NCBI GenBank assembly: GCA_010645155.1
Contig: CM021312.1
Location: 9,994,182 to 10,058,181, forward strand
DNA from: Tigriopus japonicus
Taxonomy: Eukaryota; Arthropoda; Copepoda; Harpacticoida; Harpacticidae
Reading direction: 5' to 3'
Length of the DNA stretch: 64,000 bases
The notes beneath the pieces were generated by a model, which saw only the letters and a program-made list of their open reading frames with translations, ran no database searches and had not been told where the DNA came from. Both the position numbers and the translations under genes were made by a program. Positions 10,761 to 20,293 of the stretch are shown here, piece after piece. Every line of letters begins with the position of its first letter. Position 1 is the first letter of the stretch.

Positions 10761-11643
10761 AAAAAGCCATTCATTCCCCTGCAATATGATTGCCCTAGCC
10801 TAATGACCAGTTCCTAAATTTTTAAAATTTCATTTTTGTATCTTTCTCCCTCCTCCCTTCATAATTCTATACTCCTTGATCACTTCCTTGGTGTTGGAGT
10901 GGAATATGCAATGAACAATATCAGTAAATCAGAAAATATACTTTGACACAAAAGTCTTGGCGTGATCTGAAACCAAAATATTGGAGTGATGCAAGAATAT
11001 ATTTTTGAACGATTTGACTTCCGGTGAACCCCAAGTAGTCTATCTACCCTTGGAAATTCTATTAAGTATCCTGTGGACCCAATTTGGAGGCTCAAAATTT
11101 GGCCACATTTTTAAGGTGCGCTTCCTTTCCCTTAAATGTTGATGATAGAGATCAAGGAGTTGTGGCATCATGACGGACCGCAATTTCAATTAGATTTTAC
11201 TTGTGGATGTCTTCAGAACACTCTCCTTTCTTCACGATCCCATGAAATTTGATTCAAGCCATTCACTTTTATTTTACCGTGCTTTGAAGTGGGTTGGAAT
11301 CATGCATAAAGAAACTGCCTGACATCAAATCAACAATTTTTGTTCCATCAATGCTTAATTATATTGCTGCGTGTAAATTGCAACTTAAATTAATTCAAAA
11401 ACTTCAAGAAGCTGGCGGGGGCACACTGAACATTTCAACCTTCAAATCTGTATCGCATAATATTTTGGTTCAAAGTATAATTACGACACAACTCTCCTAT
11501 CAAAATGTATGTAAATTATTCTTCCATGTTTACTCAGCATCTACATCTGCTCAAACGATTAATTTACTGTACTATCGCACTACAATTTCCGCTTGTAAAA
11601 AATGTTTGTCATTGTTGGCCCTTTTTCTGTGTAGACTGAAGAG

Positions 11644-12133
11644 CAAGGGTAGGCAACCGGTGGGCCGCGACCCACATGTGGGCCCAGGAGCTATAGGTAT
11701 GGTCCAAAATAATGGGCCCGCGAGACATCCATAGTACTGTACTCGTGGGCCTAAATATCTTTGATCATGCATTTGTGGGCCCCTGAACCTACCAACGTCA
11801 GTCTAGAGCAGGGGTCGGCAACCGGTGGGCCGCGGGCCAAATGTGGGCCCAAAGGTGGTCGTTGGTGGGCTCAAGAGCTATGGAGAAAGTCTTAAATTGT
11901 GGGCCTGAAGGTTATCCATAGTACTGTGCTAGTGGGCCCAAAGCTCTTTGATCGCTAATTTGTGGGCCCCTGAACCTACCAATGCCTGTTTGGTGGGCCC
12001 CTGACAACACAAACTATATGTCGTGGGCCGGGCCTTGAGCCGAAAGTGGTTGCCGACCCCTGATCTAGTGGGCCCTTGACAACATGTAATCAAATTTAGT
12101 GGGCCTTGACACAAAATAAGTTGCCTACCCATG
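11644..12133. mobile_element. Outer hAT-type MITE of a GTGGGCC-rich family
   Basis: The ends are CAAGGGTAGGCAACC on the left and, reverse-complemented, CATGGGTAGGCAACTT on the right. Flanking 8-mers are CTGAAGAG (11636-11643) and TTGTAGAG (12134-12141), six of eight alike. The interior is full of GTGGGCCC words and is related to the inner element and to 39602-39829. There is no coding capacity. Confidence 0.65.
11809..12062. mobile_element. Inner hAT-type MITE of the same family, nested in the outer one
   Basis: 254 bp with ends CAGGGGTCGGCAACC and GGTTGCCGACCCCTG, a perfect 14-15 base inverted repeat. Flanking 8-mers GTCTAGAG and ATCTAGTG match at six of eight positions. The CAGGGGTxxxCAAC terminus is typical of hAT elements. 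Its interior aligns with that of the surrounding element, so a family member inserted into another. Confidence 0.8.
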
Positions 12134-12439
12134 TTGTAGAGGCATTGCCAACGCACAACAACCTACTGCACATAATCACAAAACGTTATTTTACAACGTC
12201 TGCCGCTTGCGTGAAATGGGATTTTTTTAGTGATTTGGTAATTATGGTATGATCTAAGCCAAAATTCATCAGAAAAACACTAAAAGTTCTATTTGGAGTT
12301 CCGCCATCAAAATTTTAGGCACTTTAGCTTGCCCAAAACTGATGAATGACCGTTGTAATCTTTAAAAATATATGTATCATGGGAACTGCGAGCTGTTGCT
12401 GCATAAAATCCACTAGATGGCGCACTTTATGACCGTACT

Positions 12440-12790
12440 CTTTTATTATGGTGCTCTACCGCAAACTACATAAATGAAGAGTTCAATTTACTTACAAAAA
12501 CCAGGATTAAAGGGAAGATGTACCCTAGAGACGACCCGAAAATGAATATGAATGATATGAACAGTTTGTCCAAATAATCTCGGTTGTTTCGTTACTCACG
12601 GTATGAAAATCAAAACATGTCCCTATCACTGCCCGACCCTGACTCACGATTAGCGCACGATTAGAAGATAAAGGACAAGAGATAGGTAAAGGCTCAATCT
12701 TTATTCCCTATGACAGAAGTACTGTATGAAACAGCGATGTTTAATGGAGGGAATGTCAGACGTAAGCCTTTTTTGTAATTTGAAGTATCA
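12440..12790 (-). pseudogene. Duplicate of galactosyltransferase exon 1 and its 5' flank, broken by a micro-inversion
   Basis: 12475-12558 and 12612-12790 align with 10420-10506 and 10557-10760 in the same orientation. They share the GTAAGT donor (exon end at 12496) and a hydrophobic frame (GSSLGYIFPLILVF). The roughly 53 bases at 12559-12611 match 10507-10556 only as the reverse complement, so the segment with the start codon is flipped and the ATG points away from the exon. No downstream exons of a second galactosyltransferase were found between 10900 and 12440, so this appears to be an orphan remnant. An alternative is that the inversion happened in the ancestor and a different start is used; the TAA 12 codons before the hydrophobic part argues against that. 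Confidence 0.65.
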
Positions 12791-14143
12791 GTTTAGGACG
12801 AAATATGTAAATTATACTTGCAAGTTTACTCCATATCTATCTCTAGTCAGTGTTTCTATTTATTATCGCACTAAGTTTCCGCTTCCATTATGTCATTGAA
12901 TCACGCCGAAATGATTAAACTTGATTCATTTAAGCATCTGTGCTGCGACCTTTAGTCCATGTTAAAAGCTTTTTTTATTCGAAATAAGTTGGGAAATTAG
13001 CCTTGGAGCCAATTTTGAATGAAATTTGACCAAATATTTGCCATTTTGGTTTACGTGTACAACAGACTTTACAAGTTTTGAAGGTTTGATAAAAAATTCT
13101 TGGCAAAAAGCTTATGCATACTTTTCATTTCTGAGAAGTGTCAAAAATCAATTATTGCAAATTCTGGAAATTTTTCGTTTTATTGCCAGAAAAGTTTTAG
13201 TTGGTGTGGAAAGTTCAATATTTAACCCTTTTTATATTCGGTTAATCACAACTTGAAAGCACCGGAACAAACTTCTTCTCAAGCAAATTTAAAGTAAAAA
13301 TGAATTTTGAATGATGAATTAATTTGCAGTAACTCTTAAAACTTCCGTAAGGTTCGTAAAATAATGCTAGCTAATAGCATTTCACACCCTCAACCGTGAT
13401 CAAAGCCTGATGAGTAGACCAAGGAAAAACAAGTTTAAAACTGAAAAAAAAAAAAATATTTTTTTACCTATTTCGATGGTTTTCGTTCAAAATAACCTAA
13501 AAAATTGTCTAACCTTTTTGTTCAAGTTTATTTTTACATTTTTCAACGTATTCCAACCATTTCCAACATGTTTTTAGCATATCATGGCGTGTTTGGGTCT
13601 TTCCGCCAGGGGATAGCAAAAAGTCAAATTTACAGCTCAAAAAGATCTCAACAAGCTGGCCAACGATGCGTTTCACAACAAAGGTAAAGAGCGCTGGTTG
13701 GTTTACTATGGGAGCTAATTGTCTGTCGATCTAGGAGACGACGTCATCGAGAAATCCTTGCCTACTTGCGGACAAACTTCATTTTCTGAGAGCTGGGGTT
13801 TGCGCCTCTCAGATGGTACTTTGGTAAAAACGTTAAGGAATCGGTAGGATGGGTTGTTTTTCCATAATTTTAGGTAAGTTAAATTTAGGTTAGGTTAGAT
13901 TTCTCGCCAAAATTGTTGTTTGGAACTGGTTCTATGCTTATAAGCAGTAATTGTGCAACAAAACAAAACTCTGTGAAATACAACTACAAAAACTTCAACT
14001 GAAAAATGTGTCTTATTTTTTTACCTAAATGAACCTATTTTTAGCACATTTTGCCTTTTTATGACATTTATTTACATTTTCTTTTTACATTTTTATGACA
14101 CATTTGGGCCTTAATTTTAACGTTTTTCCGCTCTGCTGATGAG
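12791..14143. other. No recognised gene
   Basis: AT-rich. The part around 14040-14130 has TTTACATTTTTATGAC-like words shared with the following MITE family. No exon could be supported. Confidence 0.35.
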
Positions 14144-14885
14144 TAGGGGTGCACTTTTCGTGCAACAAAAATGACCAAAAAGTGCAAAGAAAGTGCAAAC
14201 AAATTTTGGTTAAATACAAGTATTTTGCTTCTTCCAAGAATACTTTTTAAGTCAAAAAAGGGCCAGAAAGGTATTCCTTCCAATATTGGGTCGCGTTCAT
14301 GTTAACATACATGAGAGGAAGTTTATAATTTACCAAAATTAGGTAATATTGATGGTCTTTAAAGTATATTCTCAGCAAAACTTGAAGTATTGTTTTTTCA
14401 AAGACAGCTGATCTAGAGTATACATAAGGATTATTAATGTGACTTTACTGGGATTAACTCTAAAAATTTAACATGCATTAACATGTAATGTCTGACCCTT
14501 TGTCCATTTGAGTTCATGTAGTCCTGATTTAGTTTTTATTTGAATGGTAATGTCGTTTTTATTCTTTTCACTATTTATTCAATGTTCCATTTTTCCAATT
14601 GATTGGTTTTGTTGAGCAAATTTTCATTCCTGTCAAAAATCAAATTTCCAGGAAAAATAATAGTATTTAATGAAATGAGTTAAAAAGTCAACCCATGAGG
14701 TAAAGTTACCCTACCAAGTGAAAGCCAAATTTCAATGTTTGGAACAATCAATGTTATGATGAATTTTTATCGCCATGTTCGGGTTGTTTGAGCAATTATT
14801 CACAGAATTTGGAAAAATGTTTTTTCATAAAGCAAAAAACGGTCGAAAGTGTAAAAAAGTACATTCGCATGAAAAGTGCACCCCT
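14144..14885. mobile_element. hAT-type MITE, about 740 bp
   Basis: The left end TAGGGGTGCACTTTTCGTGC matches the reverse complement of the right end, AGGGGTGCACTTTTCATGC. Flanking 8-mers CTGATGAG (14136-14143) and TTAATGAG (14886-14893) agree at six of eight positions. The internal AAAAGTGCAAA words resemble the element at 44135-44610. Non-coding. Confidence 0.65.
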
Positions 14886-14923
14886 TTAATGAGAAACTTG
14901 AATGAATTAAGAATGGATGCAAG

Positions 14924-15250
14924 TATTGATGGACCGAAAGGGCTCATAACCGAAACCGAAAGTTTCGGCCGAAAGAGAGCTTAACCGAAACCGAAAGCAG
15001 CTGATTACAAAATTGTTCAGGTGCAAAAGGGGGGGTCCAAAAATCTCTACAAGTCAATTTTTCGAAATTTTCTAAAATTTAGTCACTCAACGTCGTTACA
15101 CATGATCAATTTGAATTTTTAAAGTCCATTTTGCAAGCACATACCGTATCTTTTTAGTCACCCGCTTTCGTTTCGGGTTCGGTTAAGCCCAATTTTGATT
15201 TTGGCCGAGACTTTCGGTTTCGGATTAGAACCCAGTCGATCAATCACTTC
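14924..15250. mobile_element. Degenerate hAT-type MITE of the CCGAAACCGAAAG family
   Basis: The left half repeats the 18532 element almost exactly (GATGGACCGAAAGGGCTCAT, then AACCGAAACCGAAAG). The right end holds GGTTCGGTTAAGCC and TTTCGGTTTCGG, but the terminal repeat is decayed. The boundaries are approximate. Confidence 0.6.
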
Positions 15251-15681
15251 ATTTAACCCTGTTTCTGAATTTTTGCATGTCCCCCCCCCCCTTATCACCA
15301 CAATCATGTAAATCAGTTTATAAGATAAGAACTCTTTTTGACATGTTTTCTCTTATCTGATGTAATTTTAGGGAGAAATGACAAAATTTAGCCCACAAAA
15401 GTATTTTCTGATAACAACATGTGAACCAAGAGAATCTTTTTAAAGGCAACATAGACGTTTCAAATTACCTTAGTGTACGAAATAGTCGCTTGCCTATCAT
15501 GTCACTAACGACTTTTACAACATCTGAAACGAGTTCTGGTCATTTTCTCCATTTATCGCCCAAAGTGACTTGGACAAAGTCATTAAATCTAGGGTTGGAT
15601 GACCGTGAAGTTCTTTTGAACTAATTTTTGCGAGGGCCCATTTCTGAGAATTAGTTCAGCGTGAATGATTGCTTATCAAAC

Positions 15682-15810
15682 ATGTGGCCTTATTTTCTCG
15701 TCGTGGCATTATTTTTTGTTTTGTGTTGTTTTGACGACTGCTACCAACTTAATCCCAATCTTAATGGGCATCCACAAGCGATGCAAAATAAAAACTTGAT
15801 CCTAAAATGG
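15682..15810 (+). CDS. Possible signal-peptide first exon of an unknown secreted protein
   Basis: ATG at 15682 opens a frame starting MWPYFLVVALFFVLCC, a good signal-peptide core, followed by FDDCYQLNPNLNGHPQ. A possible donor (AAAATG|GTATGA) occurs near 15810; otherwise the frame stops at 15856. No downstream exon on this strand was found within reach. Hydrophobic frames are common by chance in AT-rich DNA, so this is a weak call. Confidence 0.22.
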
Positions 15811-15871
15811 TATGAAGTAAAAACCATGGGGGTCCTTAGATTCCTCAGAAGATTATAATGACGTCATCAGC

Positions 15872-16387
15872 TACGTCATGAATTCAAGCAAGGATTTCTA
15901 GAATTCACTGGATTGAACACGGCCGACCAAGATCGAGTCAATATAGTATGTATGTATGTATATTTCGGAGATTGATGCTTTTGAGGTAAGAAAAATATGT
16001 ACGAGTATTCAGCAAGCCCCCAAGACCTCCATAAGCCATAAGGCTTGTTTTCATGGAAATCTCTAAAAAAAAAAGAGTGGTAAAAGTGTTGTGGCACACT
16101 CAAAATCACACCAAGATCATGTGGTGGATCTCATCCTCTGCACTGAATCACCCGGGTGAATCAACATAAAAGTCATCTATCATTACATCACCATAGCTTT
16201 ATTTTCACAGATTATGGTAGTCGGTCAAAGTGCAGTAAAATCAAGGGACAACGGAAAAAACTGAAATAAATAGTACGTGGGAAAACGGAGCTTTTCCTTT
16301 TTTTCTGTGTAGTAAATCTACCCGATTTTGGTCGGCCGTGCCCAGTCCATTGAATTCTAGATGTCCTTGATTCAAGCGGATGACTTC
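15872..16387. mobile_element. MITE-like element with inverted arms of about 67 bp
   Basis: The left arm 15872-15938 and the right arm 16320-16387 are reverse complements at roughly 75-80% identity. Both hold TCTAGAATTCA and CACGGCCGACCAA. The interior includes a short GTAT microsatellite at about 15945-15962. No clear duplication at the flanks. Confidence 0.55.
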
Positions 16388-18292
16388 AGCCAACTTGAAA
16401 ACTTTTGGTCTCGACATACGACTAGACTTTCAAGAGCATCTAGACTCTTGGTCGAGACGAGAAATGCTTTTTTTTTGAGGGCACAGAAATTGAATTTCTG
16501 AATAATGAAAGCCGGATAATTAGAATCAATATTGATTCAAGGACACACTCTAAGGTTGATATTAGCCAGTTTGACTTAATAATAAGACTATTTTGTTGTT
16601 AGAAGAGTGTTTTTGCCACAAAAATTCGACTGATGTAATGTTAAATAAACCTGGAAACCTGGATTAGAAATATACATTATTATAGCAATAATGTTGACTA
16701 TTGTTCGGCACACTAAAGTCGACTTTGTTCTAAAACATTGACAATCTATTCTACTTGAAATATGACTCTTAGTGGCTAATTTTATAAACATCCCTGATGG
16801 ACAGTTTTGTTGTAGCGAGTTAGAAAACAAGATTTCATCAAAACTTCAGGGAGAGACAATAAAAACCATTTAAAGAGTGAAATAAGAGAAACAATGAAAC
16901 AGTTTTGTTAATCCAGCTCTTAAATGACGTGCTATTGTGTTGTATCCGTAATTGAATTGACAGAACTCGTTACATCAATTCAATTATTTGGAACTTGGGA
17001 ACTTTGAAACTGAAAGATTAAATCAATGAGAAAGTTGTTTTTTTGTATCTTTGAATTTTGGGAAGTACAATAGGGATATTAGATCGCAATTGCATCCTTC
17101 AAACAACATAAGATATCTAATAGCCATATGAAAATTGAAGTTGAAAAGTAGGGAATGAATCTTGACAATCTAGATAATAATCGCCCTTTTATAAAAGAAA
17201 AATCAGAGTTAACTAGTGGCTATCATCTCGTTTGATGGGTTTGTAGTTGAGCAAACTTGATCAAAAAGGCATCTTGCTTTGCTCATCATGCGCAAATCAT
17301 TCTGGTTTTTGATGTGCATCTACACAATGCATTGGAACATTCCTTTTCAGATGGTTTAGCTCAACCAACTCGACATCCTAATTGGAATTACGAAAAAAGC
17401 CTGTCCGGAGGAGGGATATTCTAAAACAAGATGATCCGAGTCGGACTTGGCCACCTCATTTTTGTTTATGGACGATTAAATAACATTTGAACTACTCGGA
17501 AAAAACAGGTCGGCAAGGAATGGTCAAACGCCCGAGGTTGTCGAGAGTCTCGACCACTGATATCCATTGTCTGGACAATCCTTACTATCTTGACTAGTCG
17601 TCTCGACAGAAGCGAGCATATTTTAGCTCGTATGTTATGTCTGCACTTAGGCACACTACAAGCATTCTTTCAATATTGAAACCCAACGTATTTTATTCCT
17701 TTTCTTTATTGTCAATTAAAAACCTACTCATGCATCAGGTTGATGATAAGAGTTTTGGGTAAAATAAATAGCGTACGTTGAGTAAAAAGTTGAAAAAAAA
17801 GAAAAAAGTACTTGAATAAGAGTCGAGAAAAAGAAAAAAAAGCAAGCAAAGGTTCACAAATAATAGTGTTTTTAACTCAATATTTGCCTAAAAATCCACG
17901 ACGCGGAAGCTAACATTCATAAAAGGTCATTTAAGAAGGATGAGAGGGCTGAAAAATTCAAAAGGGTGAAAGTCCATTGATAAAGTATGCTTGAAGCTCC
18001 ATGTGAAGCATTTCACGTACTAATTAGTATTGTCGGTAAGTTTGACCACAGAAAAAAAGTGTCGAGAGGTTTCACCAAATATGGTATGGTCCTATGCAAA
18101 GAGGGCCCAATGAATTGTAATAATAAAAAAAATAAATAAATAATTCTAAATTAAAGCCCCAAATATTGGTTGTCTGACTCTCTCTTGAGCTAGGTTGGTC
18201 GAAACTCTTGTTTTTCTTCTTTCCTGTTGGCCAGAAAGGGTACTATTCCATTAGGTGACTGTCTTCTCACAGTTAGGTGTGAAATTGTTTGG
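16388..18292. other. No recognised gene
   Basis: AT-rich sequence with small GTCTCGAC-containing hairpins near 16410-16470 and 17530-17600. No supported exon before the gap. Confidence 0.35.
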
Positions 18293-18356
18293 NNNNNNNN
18301 NNNNNNNNNNNNNNNNNNNNNNNNNNNNNNNNNNNNNNNNNNNNNNNNNNNNNNNN
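18293..18356. other. Assembly gap (64 N)
   Basis: Short run of undetermined bases. Confidence 0.99.
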
Positions 18357-18531
18357 TTTTGAACATTTGGAGTTCAAAATGGTAGATCACCAAGGAAATG
18401 TTGATGTGGGGTCCAGATGAAAGAACAACAATCCAGTTGGCAGATATTTACATACCAGTCATGCCAAAACATCAAGAAAAAGGCCAGTTTGGGTTTGACA
18501 GAAATAAATTGTGTTATGCTATAATTGGCAC

Positions 18532-18863
18532 TAGTGATGGACCGAAAGGGCTCATAACCGAAACCGAAAGTTTCGGCCGAAAGAGGGCTTAACCGAAACC
18601 GAAACCGAAAGTAGCTGATTACAAAATTGTTCAAATCAAAATCTGCCTTAAAAATTAGAATGCTCATGTGTTCGATGTTGGGTAGTCGCAAATTTTGAAA
18701 AATCGGAAAACTTAAATTTCAGAGGTTTTTGGACCAATTTTTTTTTATTTTGTTGTCAAACTCCATTTTACATAGTGCTTGTCTGCTTTCGGTTTCGTTA
18801 GGCATAACCAAAACCGAAACCGAAACCAAAATTTCGGCCGAAAGCGCTTTCGGTCCATCACTA
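18532..18863. mobile_element. hAT-type MITE, 332 bp, with perfect 8-bp target-site duplication ATTGGCAC
   Basis: The ends are TAGTGATGGACCGAAAG and CTTTCGGTCCATCACTA. ATTGGCAC lies exactly outside both (18524-18531 and 18864-18871). Subterminal regions carry repeated CCGAAA words. It is the best-preserved copy; relatives lie at 14924-15250, 52915-53045 and 59740-59997. Non-coding. Confidence 0.88.
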
Positions 18864-18871
18864 ATTGGCAC

Positions 18872-20043
18872 TTGAGCTAACAAATTTGGAAACACTTAGG
18901 TAAAGACTTGAAACAATTCAGATGTTCTAGATTTACTTCAAAGAATGAATGTGAGATTAAAAATGCTTATTCGTAATCTGGAGTCTGGACATTGAGAATA
19001 TGTTAATTAAGGATTTTTGTTAGGGCAATAGTTAAAGATGTTTTTGCTTCTGTTTTGAAAGTAGAACATGTTTTAAATGAGTAGAAGTATTGTCCAGGGC
19101 ATTTGCCATTTTACAATTTGAAACTAATAATTTGAAAATATTTGGCTACCATGCTTTGTTGTTCTTTTGGCTGGACCTTGCATCATACCATAAACGATCA
19201 CCAGTCTGATACTTTTGCTAAAAGGTACCTTTTACCTTGTACCTTTTCTAAAGAAAGTTATTCTTGTATCAAGACATGCCCTTAAACAAATGGAAGTGTT
19301 AATTGTGGTCTAGAGAAAAAGGATTCTTTTATCAAAAAGTGCAATTTGGAATACTTTCATAATCATGAAGCATTGTGACACAAACGTTCTCCTGTAACCT
19401 ACACATAAACAGTTGGGGATCATGACAAAAGTGTTTTGACAGTCGCATTTTTGTAGTTATCAAAACAATCAAAGCAGAACTTTGGTCCAATTCAAAATGA
19501 AGTTTCTGTGTTGCTTCAATCTGTGGTTTAACAATGCGCCTCAATCAGATGGAATGACAGGAACGTTGGTTAAATATTATATGACTTTTTGCAAGCTTGT
19601 TTGGGCACTAATTAACCAAATGGCTTCTTGCAAACATGCTGATAACATCATTTTGACACCTTGCAAAATAAGCGAAAACTCAATGTAACCGCTTTGTAAA
19701 AGTTTGAAACCAAACCTTCGCCTTCGTGTACAATTGTAAAGTAACACTCTTGAATCATTTATCTGCGCTGCGGAAAAACTCTGAAGAGTTCTCCCTCAAT
19801 ATATTCAGGCATCTGACAGCTTTTTGAATAAGATGGTGGCATACTTTTAGTTGGCGAAAGCGGCAAAAAATGAACTTTTTACCTAGCTTTTTTCGATGCT
19901 CATTGTTGGTAGAATAGTTTAAAAGTGCCGAAATAGTACGGTAAAAATTCAAAATTGACGGTGAAAATTATAAAAAATGGGAGCTTTTGTGCACTAACAT
20001 ATTTTGAACATCTGGTATCCAATTTGAAGAATTCTTTTGGTGG
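18872..20043. other. No recognised gene
   Basis: AT-rich DNA with short chance frames on both strands. Confidence 0.35.
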
Positions 20044-20252
20044 AATTAATGTTTGAAAAAATTAGGTTTAAAAAATTGCCGAAATTTATTTACATGGAAG
20101 GTTGAGTATTATTTTGGTGGAATGAATGTTTTAAAAAATTAGGTTTAAAAAATTGCCGAAATTTATTTACATAGAAGGTTGAGTATTATTTTGGTAGAAT
20201 GAATGTTTTAAAAAATTAGGTTTAAAAAATTGCCGTAATTTATTTAAAAGTT
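20044..20252. repeat. 77-bp tandem repeat, about 2.7 copies
   Basis: Units begin at 20044, 20121 and 20198. The unit holds TTAGGTTTAAAAAATTGCCG and GGTTGAGTATTATTTTGGT. Copies differ by a few bases. It ends about 40 bases before the first LINE codon, so it may be part of the LINE 5' UTR, where tandem monomers are known in some families. Confidence 0.8.
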
Positions 20253-20293
20253 TGAAGAATCCTAAATTTCCAAAACGTAGAAAATAGCAAGTA

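Noticed and set aside
18190..18393. Minus-strand open frame across the second gap
   Set aside because: Artefact of undetermined bases.
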